From: a virus
Direction: 5' to 3' (one strand)
IMG/VR virus record: IMGVR_UViG_3300007363_000071
Span: 1-29,943 of that record
DNA length: 29,943 nt
Shown: piece by piece, positions 6,446 to 15,882 of the stretch
How the letters are laid out: each line of letters begins with the position of its first letter
Position numbering within the stretch: the first letter of the stretch is position 1
Notes under the pieces: generated by a model
Told to the model about the DNA's origin: nothing
Databases searched by the model: none
The model's input: the letters and a program-made list of their open reading frames with translations, nothing else
Translations under genes and position numbers: made by a program

Positions 6446-8629
6446 ATGGGCGTTAAACTTGTCCAAACAAACTTCTCGTCTGGCGAAGTAGACCCGATGA
6501 TGGACATGCGTCATGATACTGGCGCATATCAGAATGGTGCTCGTAAACTTCGCAATGTTGCCCTTCTGAATCAGGGTGGTGTTGCTCGTCGTGCTGGCAC
6601 TACATATCTCAATACACTAACAGCACGAACCCGCCTTATCCCATTTGAATTTTCTTCAAGTGAACGGTATCTGTTTGCGTTTTCAAATACTCGTTTAGAT
6701 ATTTATGACACGGCAGGGGCTTTGATTACATCCTTGACTAGTTGTCCTTGGACCACATCAATCTTATTTAGTATGACTTATACTCAGGCTGCTGACGTAA
6801 TGATTCTTTGTCATCAGACTATGCCTACACAAAAGATTATTCGTACAAGTTTGACAACTTTTACAAGATCAAATCTTACTTTTACTGAAGGTGTTAATGG
6901 TGAACAAGTTTTTCAGCCTTACTATAAGTTTGCTGAAGAAACCATAACGCTCAAATCAAGTGCATCATCCGGTACTGGTGCAACTATCACAGCAAGTGCG
7001 CCATACTTTACATCTGATTATGTTGGGTTGCGGTTGCGCTGGTATGGAATTGAGATTCTTATTACTGGGTATACAAGTTCAACTGTTTTGACTGGGACAA
7101 TCAAAGGCACACTTGAAGCCTCATATGATATTGATCCATTCAAAACTACAGAAGGAACAAATACGGTTGAGATAACCCATGCTCAACATGGTCTTGCTAC
7201 TGGTACAACAATTACATTGTCTGGTGCAAATGGCACTGGAGGCTTGACTCATGCACAATTATCTGGCGCATATGCGATTACTGTAATTGACGATAATACA
7301 TACAAGATAACAGTTTCTGGATCTGCTGCAACAAGTAGTGTTGATGGTGGCGGTCCAAATGTAAAGTTTTCTGGAACAAATATTCCAACCCGTAACTGGG
7401 ATGAACAGTCATTCTCATCTATTAATGGCTATGCTGGTGCTTGCACCTTCCATGAGTCGCGTCTATGGCTTGGTGGATCTGCTGCACAACCTGATGCATT
7501 GTGGGCATCCAAGATTAATCAGTTCTTTAACTTTGATGTTGGAGAAGGTTTGGATAATGATTCGATCCAAGTAACTGTTGGATCTGATGACATCTCCAAT
7601 GTAAAGCATCTTGTGTCCAATCGGCACTTACAAATCTTTACATCAACATCCGAGTTCTATGTTCCACGCAATCAAAACACTACAGTTACGGCTGGTAACA
7701 TTACAATCAACAGGCAGACTCCATATGGTTGTGCTGATATTCCTCCACATCCTTTTGATGGTGCAACAGTTTATGTCCAAGCTACGCTGAAGTCCGTGCG
7801 TGAGTTTATCTATACCGATACAGAACAGGCGTATAATTCTGCTGCTCTGACTATTCTTTCTGACCATCTTGTTCAAAGTCCATTTGATATGGCTGTAAGT
7901 TATGGCACATCTAAACGTGCTGAACAGTATCTTTTGCTAGTCAATACAGATGGGACTCTTGCTGTATTTCATTCTGCTCGTTCAGAAAAACTGGCTGGAT
8001 GGACTCTTTGGAGTACAGAGCATCCATCTGGAATAGCAAAGTTTGATAGTATTGTGACTATTGGTGATAAGATCTACGTCTCTGTCCTGCGTGGCACATC
8101 ATACTATCTTGAGGAATTTGCTGCTGATCATCTTGATCTGTCACTTGACTGTGCTCATTCATATACAAGTGGATCAGCACAAACAACGTGGACTGTTAAT
8201 TCAATTTATAGTGGAAAGGTTATATCGGTTGTATCGAACAACTATTACCTTGGAGACTATACGGTTAACGGATCAAATCAGATTACTCTTAATGATGCAG
8301 TGACAAGCATTATTGTAGGGTTTAATTATGATGTTGAAGTCGAAACGCTTCCTGTTCATATACAACTTCCACAAGGAATTTATACAGGTAGACCTAAACG
8401 AATTGCCCGTGTTATCCTTGGCCTTAATAGTACTCTTGCTGTCAGTGTTAGGGATAATAGGTTAATTATCCGTCAAGTTACAGATGACTTTTCTATTCCT
8501 CCTACTGCTGTAACTGGCAAGAGGGAGTTCTTCTTGCTTGGCTTTAATAGGGATGCGACTGTGGTTGTAACTCAAACTGAACCATTGCCTATGCGATTGC
8601 TTGGGTTAGCAATGGAGGTGTCGATCTAA
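6446..8629 (+). CDS. Tail tubular protein B-like (T7 gp12 class nozzle)
   Basis: The 727-residue protein matches the large nozzle protein of podovirus tails in size (T7 gp12 is about 794) and in its start. That start is GVKLVQTNFSSGEVDP, then a segment with ARKLRNVALLNQGGVARRAGTTYL (about residues 33-56), which is diagnostic for this family. The middle (about residues 165-310) is Thr/Ser/Gly-rich with repeated beta-type patterns, including a YDIDPF...VEITHAQHGLATGTTITL insertion that resembles a tail immunoglobulin-like or small beta domain. The stop overlaps the start of the next gene by one base (TAATG). Confidence 0.9.
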   Translation: MGVKLVQTNFSSGEVDPMMDMRHDTGAYQNGARKLRNVALLNQGGVARRAGTTYLNTLTARTRLIPFEFSSSERYLFAFSNTRLDIYDTAGALITSLTSCPWTTSILFSMTYTQAADVMILCHQTMPTQKIIRTSLTTFTRSNLTFTEGVNGEQVFQPYYKFAEETITLKSSASSGTGATITASAPYFTSDYVGLRLRWYGIEILITGYTSSTVLTGTIKGTLEASYDIDPFKTTEGTNTVEITHAQHGLATGTTITLSGANGTGGLTHAQLSGAYAITVIDDNTYKITVSGSAATSSVDGGGPNVKFSGTNIPTRNWDEQSFSSINGYAGACTFHESRLWLGGSAAQPDALWASKINQFFNFDVGEGLDNDSIQVTVGSDDISNVKHLVSNRHLQIFTSTSEFYVPRNQNTTVTAGNITINRQTPYGCADIPPHPFDGATVYVQATLKSVREFIYTDTEQAYNSAALTILSDHLVQSPFDMAVSYGTSKRAEQYLLLVNTDGTLAVFHSARSEKLAGWTLWSTEHPSGIAKFDSIVTIGDKIYVSVLRGTSYYLEEFAADHLDLSLDCAHSYTSGSAQTTWTVNSIYSGKVISVVSNNYYLGDYTVNGSNQITLNDAVTSIIVGFNYDVEVETLPVHIQLPQGIYTGRPKRIARVILGLNSTLAVSVRDNRLIIRQVTDDFSIPPTAVTGKREFFLLGFNRDATVVVTQTEPLPMRLLGLAMEVSI

Positions 8630-9144
8630 TGTGTGATCCATTTACATTATTGGCAGCTTCTACCGCTGTTTCTGCTGTTGGTGGTATTGCTCAAGCTGGT
8701 ATGGCTTCTGCTGCTGCTGAATCAGAGGCAGCGTTTCGCAACTATCAGATTGAAATCCAAAACCGTCAGCTTGAGGAAGATAAGAGGCAAGCCGAGATTC
8801 AGGCTCTCCAGCAAGAGAATGCTCGTCAAGAAGCTGCTCGTCGTGCTCGTGCAACAAATGAAGCATTCATTGCATCATCTGGTGTAGGTGAGAATATTTC
8901 GTTCTTGCAGGGTGCAGAGGTCGTTGCGGATCAGAACCTTCGTCGTGATGTTGCAAGTATGCGTCTTAATGCTGCGATTGGTCAGAGCCGTATTGCTGAT
9001 CAAATTATGGTTAACAAGGCAGAAGGTCAGTTTGCCACTGTTAAGGCTGGCATGGCATCTCAGGCAGCATGGACTAGTGCTGTTACAGGTACTATTGGTT
9101 CTGCTCTTTCTAATGCCTATCGTTATAAAACTGGTCGCTACTAA
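8629..9144 (+). CDS. Small internal virion protein (T7 gp14 class)
   Basis: The 171-residue protein begins MCDPFTLLAASTAVSAVG, a hydrophobic start with small residues. A long Glu/Gln/Arg/Ala-rich helix follows (about residues 30-80: RQLEEDKRQAEIQ, QQENARQEAARRARA), then NEAFIASSGV and a second helical half. This is the typical layout of the small ejected core protein that inserts into the outer membrane during infection of Gram-negative cells. It lies directly between the nozzle gene and the larger internal virion protein genes, overlapping the nozzle stop by one base. Confidence 0.85.
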   Translation: MCDPFTLLAASTAVSAVGGIAQAGMASAAAESEAAFRNYQIEIQNRQLEEDKRQAEIQALQQENARQEAARRARATNEAFIASSGVGENISFLQGAEVVADQNLRRDVASMRLNAAIGQSRIADQIMVNKAEGQFATVKAGMASQAAWTSAVTGTIGSALSNAYRYKTGRY

Positions 9145-9154
9145 GGATTAACAA

Positions 9155-12100
9155 ATGCCAATTCAGATTGATCCACAGCAGATTTCTGTTCAGCCTAGCG
9201 GTCGGTATATCCGTGAATTTAAGACGGATCTTCCTCGTCCTAACTTGAATGTTGGACAGATTGCAGAAGGAATTGGTCAGATTGCTGGCGAACAGTTGAC
9301 ACAAGAAGCAAAGATTGCTGGTCGTGAGGCTGGTCTAAATGTTCCTGTAATGAAGAATGCAGATGGCAAGTATGAGGCTCCTCCTCCACCGGAGACGTTT
9401 GGTGATACTGCTCGGCTTGCCTATAACACTGCGATTGAGCAGACCTATACAAACTCTGTGTATCGTGACGTTGAGCGTGGTCTCAATGAGATTGCAAATA
9501 AACCGAATACGCCGCCAGAGCAGCGTATTCAGCTGATGAACTCATTTATTGATACATCAATTAATAATGTTGATCCTAAATATAAGGGCCAACTTACTAT
9601 TATCCTTGGTCGTGAATTTAATCAGCGTCAGGCTTCTATTCTTAATCAGGCTCGTAGTGATGATGCGACTTATCGTACACATGCTCTTGCTGGTGACACA
9701 AAGAACTTTGTGAACAGTGCCATTGATGCATGGAGTGCTGGTGACTTTGAGGCTGGAAGCGCACATCTTGCTGAAGGTCGCCGTTCTTATGAGGCATCAA
9801 TTCGTCTCAAAACAACTGATGAGAATCTTATTGCTGACCAGATGCGTAAGTTTGATGAGCAAGCAAATGGGTTCCGTTGGTTCAATGAAGTTTATCAGAA
9901 GGTACGCGACGCTGCTCGTGACAAAACTGCCAATCCAGATGACATCAGCCGTCTTGCCAAGATGCTTCAAGAAGGAGCGCAGCCAACAGGTGCTACTGCC
10001 TTTGGCGTAGTAGACACAGACATCGTTAAGAATATGTCTCGTGAAGCCCGTATTCATATGCGGCAGATTGTCAGCACTCTTGATCAAGAATACTCCTCAC
10101 AGTTTGCTCAGAGCAATGAGGACCGCAAGGCTCAGGATCTTCATGATTTTCTGACTGCTGGCGGCACATTCAAGCCTGATACTTTTGGAGACAAGGATCT
10201 TGCCAATGCAAGTCGTAAGGCACTGGCTTCATCCAATCTCAGTCCATATAGTGCTGAAGGTGCAAAGGCTCTGGCATTTCAATTTAATGGTGTATTGCCG
10301 CATGAGATGTATAAGACATACTTCTCTGGCATCCATGAGAATGATGCTGGAACACCAGAAGGTGCGGCTCGTATCCGTGAGCGTCTTGATCTCTATCGCA
10401 CACTCAATGCGCTTCCTACTCGCTCTGGTATTCAAGACCGCACTGAGGTTATTGGTCAGACTGAGCGCAACTATCTGCGCGTTCTTGAGGATAAACTGCA
10501 AGCTGGATATGGTATTCAAGAAGCTGATCGTGCTGTAAAGGCTATCTTCAAACAGGCTGGCTCTTTGGATCAGGGTGCTATTACAAAGATGGTTCACTCT
10601 GCTTTTTCTGAAGCAAGTGGCAAGACTGGCCCTATCAGCCAGAAGGATGTTGTTGAGGGTGCTATAAATACTGTTACAACATTTCCTCTGTTTGGATCTC
10701 CAAGCTATGGAGAACTTCCAAAGACTGCCCGTGATCAGATTGAATCATCGATTGCTACTAGTGTGGCTCAAGGCATTAAATATGATCAGGCAGCAAAAGA
10801 TGCTGGTCGTGACTTTGCAAACAACTGGACCAAAAGCACTGATGTGATTGCTGGTCTTGTTGGTGGATCTACATGGATTCAAAAGAAAGATGATCTTCCT
10901 GCTGCCTATGATGCTTTGACTGGCAAAGGCACAAAGGATTATATCAAGCCATATGTTGACAAGATTCTTACTGAACGTCTTAACGATGCTCAGAAGTCCA
11001 TGCTTGGTGAACTGAAGTATGGTGATAACGTAAAACTGGAGCCTACCAATATTGGTGGTCCTAATCGTAGTTATTATCTTACCTATCACAAACCTGATGC
11101 TCTTGGTTTTCAGCGTCTTGTTGGTAAAGATGGTCAGCCATTGATGGTTATTCCTCAAGGCGCAAAAGATGCTTATGAGAAATATACTGCTGCTGAAAAT
11201 CAATACCGCACTATTACTGGAAACATTACCGGATCTGGCAATGTTATCCAATCAGATATTGGAGCCGTTACTCAAAAGCCTGTACAGAAAACTGCAATCA
11301 TTGCCACTGGCACAAATGATTGGGGCCTTCCTACTGGTCAGGTGATGGATAATGCTGTTGGTAACAACGTCAAACAGATGGTTGATCTTGCTCGTTCTCG
11401 TGGTCAGCAGCCAGTTATTGTGCTTCCAAATGGCAATGATCCTAAGTTTGCCAATGTCCGTGATTCTATTAAACGCGCCATTGATGACATTGGAGCCGAT
11501 AAAGTTACTGTCATTGAAGGCAAGTATGATCCAAAAGATCCTGCTCATCTAAGTGCTGCGTCTGTCAAAGAAATTACAGATCAGTATAAGGGTGCTATTG
11601 CATATGGCGATAGCAATGCTGTGCGCCTTGGAACAAAACTTGGTTATACAACCAAGATGGCTGAACATCGTGATGCTAATGGTAACGTGCAGAATCTCCA
11701 AAACCTTGTCGATGCAACGGGCAATGTAACTGCTCGTGTCTCAATGGGAACATCTGCTGTATATGATTTGATGAAGAATCATCCTGTTTCTATTGGCACA
11801 CTTGTTAATCCAGATCCAGTTAACAAGCCTCAACTGAACATTGATCTCAAGCATGTAGATCCATTGCCATCAACTAATGTAATGCTTGGTCGTATGAGGT
11901 CTCAGCCAAACATGACTGAGGACAAAAAAAAATTGCTTGATGCAATCGGTGCAAAAGTCAGTGAGTATAATCTTGATGATCATACTGCTTATATTCTAAA
12001 AACGATTGGCATTGAGTCCCAGATGAATCCCAATGCCAAAAATCCCAATAGCAGTGCCTATGGGCTTGGTCAGTTTACTGATTCGACTTGGAATCAGTAT

Positions 12101-12427
12101 GGGCGTGGTGATCGTAAAGATCCTATTGCCCAGATTGATGCCTTCATGCGCTTTACTCAGGACAATATCCAGTCCTTTGAACGTGCGTATAGTCGAAAGC
12201 CTAACTCTGGTGAACTCTATTTGATGCATCAACAGGGTGCTGCTGGCGCGATTGCTCTGCTGAATAACCCTAATGATAATGCTATGAGTGTTCTTCAGCG
12301 TGTTGTTAAGAGCAGAGAGATGGCAGTTAACTCAATCTATCTTAATGTGCCGACAGATGCTCGCGCTTATGCTGGTAGTCTTACTGCAAAGCAATTCACT
12401 GACATTTGGATGAATAGGTTCAACTAA
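9155..12427 (+). CDS. Internal virion (ejection) protein with permuted SGNH-like and SLT transglycosylase domains
   Basis: The 1090-residue protein belongs with the ejected core proteins (T7 gp15/gp16 group). Residues 1-690 are long, helical and polar. Residues about 712-880 contain the four landmark blocks of SGNH/GDSL hydrolases in an unusual order: GTND (block III, N721), DPAHL (block V, D795 and H798), YGDSNAVRLG (block I, Ser820) and VSMGTSAVYDLM (block II, G865). Residues about 935-1065 are an SLT lytic transglycosylase: IGIESQMNPNAKN with probable catalytic E954, then AYGLGQF and YLMHQQGAAGA. The likely role is local peptidoglycan opening during DNA entry. In T7 the transglycosylase sits in gp16 instead. 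The next gene overlaps the stop by one base. Confidence 0.88.
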   Translation: MPIQIDPQQISVQPSGRYIREFKTDLPRPNLNVGQIAEGIGQIAGEQLTQEAKIAGREAGLNVPVMKNADGKYEAPPPPETFGDTARLAYNTAIEQTYTNSVYRDVERGLNEIANKPNTPPEQRIQLMNSFIDTSINNVDPKYKGQLTIILGREFNQRQASILNQARSDDATYRTHALAGDTKNFVNSAIDAWSAGDFEAGSAHLAEGRRSYEASIRLKTTDENLIADQMRKFDEQANGFRWFNEVYQKVRDAARDKTANPDDISRLAKMLQEGAQPTGATAFGVVDTDIVKNMSREARIHMRQIVSTLDQEYSSQFAQSNEDRKAQDLHDFLTAGGTFKPDTFGDKDLANASRKALASSNLSPYSAEGAKALAFQFNGVLPHEMYKTYFSGIHENDAGTPEGAARIRERLDLYRTLNALPTRSGIQDRTEVIGQTERNYLRVLEDKLQAGYGIQEADRAVKAIFKQAGSLDQGAITKMVHSAFSEASGKTGPISQKDVVEGAINTVTTFPLFGSPSYGELPKTARDQIESSIATSVAQGIKYDQAAKDAGRDFANNWTKSTDVIAGLVGGSTWIQKKDDLPAAYDALTGKGTKDYIKPYVDKILTERLNDAQKSMLGELKYGDNVKLEPTNIGGPNRSYYLTYHKPDALGFQRLVGKDGQPLMVIPQGAKDAYEKYTAAENQYRTITGNITGSGNVIQSDIGAVTQKPVQKTAIIATGTNDWGLPTGQVMDNAVGNNVKQMVDLARSRGQQPVIVLPNGNDPKFANVRDSIKRAIDDIGADKVTVIEGKYDPKDPAHLSAASVKEITDQYKGAIAYGDSNAVRLGTKLGYTTKMAEHRDANGNVQNLQNLVDATGNVTARVSMGTSAVYDLMKNHPVSIGTLVNPDPVNKPQLNIDLKHVDPLPSTNVMLGRMRSQPNMTEDKKKLLDAIGAKVSEYNLDDHTAYILKTIGIESQMNPNAKNPNSSAYGLGQFTDSTWNQYGRGDRKDPIAQIDAFMRFTQDNIQSFERAYSRKPNSGELYLMHQQGAAGAIALLNNPNDNAMSVLQRVVKSREMAVNSIYLNVPTDARAYAGSLTAKQFTDIWMNRFN

Positions 12428-15400
12428 TGGAAATAACTCCGGAACTTACTGCTGAACTTCAGAAGCCAGCCAATGAACAGTTTGGTGGTCAATTAACTAC
12501 GCCAGCACCTACGCCACTTCCATATCTTCCTCCTGAAAAGCAGGGCATTGCTGGTAACTTTGTAGACATTATGACTCGCAGCTCGACTGCAAGTTTTCTG
12601 CAATGGCAGCATGACCAGATTTACAATCAAGCAGATCCAAGTTTTAACCTTGGTCAATATCTTGATGAGAATCCTGACCGCAAACCATATGCTCATATTT
12701 TTGCTGATGCAGAGAACGCTACCTATGCCGATAGTCGGTGGGAACGGTTTAAGGCAAACGAAGCAGCAGACAAACGCATCAATGATAGCGAGGCGTTCTG
12801 GTCTCGCATGGCTACCGAAGCACTGACTGATCCAATTAATCTTGTTCCCGGACTTTCTATGCGTCGAGGCGTTGGAATCATTGAAGGTGTGATTCGTGGC
12901 GGTGGATCTGCATTGCCATCTATTGCTGTTGATCAACTTATCAAAGTTAAATACGATCCTAACTTTACGCTTGATGATGCCAAACATGAAATGATCTATG
13001 GCACACTATTGTTTGGGGCTCTTGGTGGAGCAATCGGTATGCTTCGTCCTAATCGTGGAGTAGAGGTTCTTGCAAAAAACATGGCTACTGAGGCCCGTCG
13101 ATTGACTGGAGATACGATTGACCCTGCAAAACCAGTAGATCCCCTTAAACCCGATTCTTCTGTTACCATTCTGCACAGCACTCCGCATGATGCAAATGGT
13201 AGCTATCGTCCATTTGAGGTCAAAGAAACTGGAGATACTCCAACTGGATATGCTTCTGCTTACGGTCTTGAAAAGATTGCAGCACAGCAAAGTCCATTTG
13301 CCCGTCTTGTAAACAGCGGTTATCGTGTTATGGAAGATTTGGCTAATCGTCTTGCTGGCGACTATGGCACTATGTTCAAGCGCAACCAGATTGGAGAAGC
13401 AACAGAACCATCTGCCTATCTTGCGTCTGAAGGCTGGCGCGTTATGGCTGGTGATGTGATTGCAGAACTACGCCGCATCCATGCTGCCTATCTGACTGAA
13501 GGCTTACAGAGCGCAGAAGTGGCTGGAATTAATATCCGAAGCACAATGGCTGGCATTGCAGATACTGGTCGCAAAGCCTTTGGTATGGCTCGTCCTGATG
13601 GCAAGATGCGCTTTGATCAATTTCTTGATGAAGTGTTTAAGGCTCATAAGGCAGATAGTCTTTCTCATAATAACAAGTATGTGCTTGAGGCTGCAAAGGC
13701 AGTGCGTCCATTCTTTGATGACATTCTTGGCGCACAGCTTCGCTCTGGCTATATTCGTAATGCTGAATGGGCAAGCCGCAGCAAAGCCACATTGATTGCA
13801 GAACGAGTACGTGTGCTTGAGGAAGTGCGGATTCTTGAAAAAAATCAATCTCCGACTGCAAACGAAAGCGCATTAATTCAGCATCAACGTGACCACATTA
13901 AGAAGCTGGATGAAGAACTCAATCGCCTTGATGAACTACTTGGCAAAACAGAAAACGCTCCGTTGACTGTCGGTGAAAAAATGGATGTTGGCGTAACAGG
14001 TGTTGCTGGAATTGAACGTCCAAAGATGCCAGTGCCAAGCAATGAAAACTTTTCTAAATTTACAGGGCCAGAAAAGTTTTATCTTCCTCGTATATTTATC
14101 CCTGAGCAGGTCGCTGCAAAGGAAGCTGAACTTCGCAAGATGATGACGGATTGGTATCTGAATCCAGAGAACAATCCTAATGGCGTTCCTATGCCAGAGA
14201 AGATCAAAGAACGTGTTGATGCAGAAATCAATGCAATGATGCAACAGACTGTGACTGGTGAACGCGCACCAGAAGGTGGTCTTGGTCGTGCGTTTTTTAC
14301 TCGTCAACGCACCAATGAAATCCCCAATGAAATGTATGCTGCTCTTGGTGTAATTGATACTGACATTGCTCATGTCATCCAGATGTATGCTCATCGTGCT
14401 GGTATCGGCATTGAGTATACCCGTGCCTTTGGTAGCCCTGATGGTGAACTGGCATTGTCTCGTGCTCTTGCTCAGGTTGCCCGTGAAAGCAAAGGCAAAA
14501 CAGCAGAGCAGATCTTGAATGAAATGCAGAACCTCCGTGATGAGTTTGCCAACCTTCGTGATGGTATGCTTGGCACTGCGTTCAACAATCCTGATGCTAT
14601 TGGAAAACGTGAAGCTAGCATCATGAAGGCTTGGTTTGCATTGACATCAATGGGTCGTGCAATCTTTTCGTCTCTTGGCGAGACCGTGCGTCCAATGTGG
14701 GTGCTTGGTGTAAAGGAAAACTTCTCTTTTGCGCTTAATGCTCTTGGCAACACAGACGTAATTAAGAAGGGCATTGCTGAACAGCGCACAATGGCTGCTG
14801 ACTTTTTTGAACTTGCAATGGGCCTTACGCATCGTCGTCAAATGGAAGGCGGTGTTGACGCAGGGTTTAGTCTGAACAAATACAATCAGGCTCTTGATCA
14901 GATTGAACGTCCCCTTAGTTTCCTTTCCCGTGCGCCACTCTATGTAATGAACGGTGTCGGTATCCTGACGCATATCCAAAAGGCATATACTGGATTGGTT
15001 GCCTCACATATCTTGATTCGTAACATCAAGAATGTGGCTGAAGGAATCCATACGCCAAAGGAACTGGAGTTTCTTGCTAGCTACGGTATTTCTGCTGATG
15101 ATGCAAAGCTGATGGCAAAGATGCCAATTGAGACTGATCGAGGTATCAATTTTGCTAACACGGCAAATTGGTCTGATCGTGATCTTGCCCGTAAATTCTA
15201 TGACTCTGTAACTGGTATTCAGCGTCGAGTAATTAATACTGCTGGTCCTGCTGACAAGCCAGCAATCATGATGGGTATTCTTGGCAAAGGTGCTGATCGT
15301 AAAGATGCTGCGCTTTTGTCCGTTCCATTCCAACTTCGCACTTGGAGCATGGCTGCAACAAACAAGATCTTGCTGTCTGGGTTGCAAGGCCGTGATGCCA

Positions 15401-15840
15401 GCTTTATGTCTGGCGCATTAATGATGATTGGCGCATCCTATCTTATGATGGATCTCAAGACTCCAGATAAGGTTTGGAAAGATATGGGCATGGATGAGCG
15501 TATCTTGTCGGCACTGGAACATTCTGGTGTGTTTGGTTGGTATGGTGATATGAACCATACGCTTGAACAACTGACTCAAGACAAATTTGGTATTCGTCCT
15601 GCTATGGGTATGAAGCCCAAGTTTGGTCAGATGTCAGATGAATACACAACTGCTGGTGAATTGCTTGGTCCCGCACCCACCAAGATGATGGATCTTTATA
15701 AGGCATTTACTAGTCCAAGTTCAACAAGCCGAGATCGATCTCGTGCTATTGTTAATTCTATCCCGTTTAACAATATGTTTTGGATACCGCAGACATGGCG
15801 TAAGATGGCAATGCAGGGCGTTGAGCAAATAGTCCATTGA
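12427..15840 (+). CDS. Large internal virion protein (T7 gp16-like position, no transglycosylase seen)
   Basis: The 1137-residue protein is almost entirely helical and polar with few recognisable motifs, as expected for the large ejected core protein that spans the periplasm. A hydrophobic glycine-rich stretch around residues 193-210 (YGTLLFGALGGAIGML) and another near the C-terminus (GALMMIGASYLMMDL) could contact membrane. A charged coiled-coil-like segment lies around residues 455-520 (LIAERVRVLEEVRILEKN, then DHIKKLDEELNRLDELL). I see no SLT motif here; that activity is in the preceding gene. Start ATG 12427 overlaps the upstream stop by one base. Confidence 0.82.
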   Translation: MEITPELTAELQKPANEQFGGQLTTPAPTPLPYLPPEKQGIAGNFVDIMTRSSTASFLQWQHDQIYNQADPSFNLGQYLDENPDRKPYAHIFADAENATYADSRWERFKANEAADKRINDSEAFWSRMATEALTDPINLVPGLSMRRGVGIIEGVIRGGGSALPSIAVDQLIKVKYDPNFTLDDAKHEMIYGTLLFGALGGAIGMLRPNRGVEVLAKNMATEARRLTGDTIDPAKPVDPLKPDSSVTILHSTPHDANGSYRPFEVKETGDTPTGYASAYGLEKIAAQQSPFARLVNSGYRVMEDLANRLAGDYGTMFKRNQIGEATEPSAYLASEGWRVMAGDVIAELRRIHAAYLTEGLQSAEVAGINIRSTMAGIADTGRKAFGMARPDGKMRFDQFLDEVFKAHKADSLSHNNKYVLEAAKAVRPFFDDILGAQLRSGYIRNAEWASRSKATLIAERVRVLEEVRILEKNQSPTANESALIQHQRDHIKKLDEELNRLDELLGKTENAPLTVGEKMDVGVTGVAGIERPKMPVPSNENFSKFTGPEKFYLPRIFIPEQVAAKEAELRKMMTDWYLNPENNPNGVPMPEKIKERVDAEINAMMQQTVTGERAPEGGLGRAFFTRQRTNEIPNEMYAALGVIDTDIAHVIQMYAHRAGIGIEYTRAFGSPDGELALSRALAQVARESKGKTAEQILNEMQNLRDEFANLRDGMLGTAFNNPDAIGKREASIMKAWFALTSMGRAIFSSLGETVRPMWVLGVKENFSFALNALGNTDVIKKGIAEQRTMAADFFELAMGLTHRRQMEGGVDAGFSLNKYNQALDQIERPLSFLSRAPLYVMNGVGILTHIQKAYTGLVASHILIRNIKNVAEGIHTPKELEFLASYGISADDAKLMAKMPIETDRGINFANTANWSDRDLARKFYDSVTGIQRRVINTAGPADKPAIMMGILGKGADRKDAALLSVPFQLRTWSMAATNKILLSGLQGRDASFMSGALMMIGASYLMMDLKTPDKVWKDMGMDERILSALEHSGVFGWYGDMNHTLEQLTQDKFGIRPAMGMKPKFGQMSDEYTTAGELLGPAPTKMMDLYKAFTSPSSTSRDRSRAIVNSIPFNNMFWIPQTWRKMAMQGVEQIVH

Positions 15841-15882
15841 CAGCAAATGCTTATGATTGCAAACAGGCAATAGGAGACTCAC

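Noticed and set aside
10745-11251. - strand frame across the ejection protein gene
   Set aside because: Low-complexity Ile/Ser/Asn-rich translation with no start signal, antisense to a clear gene.
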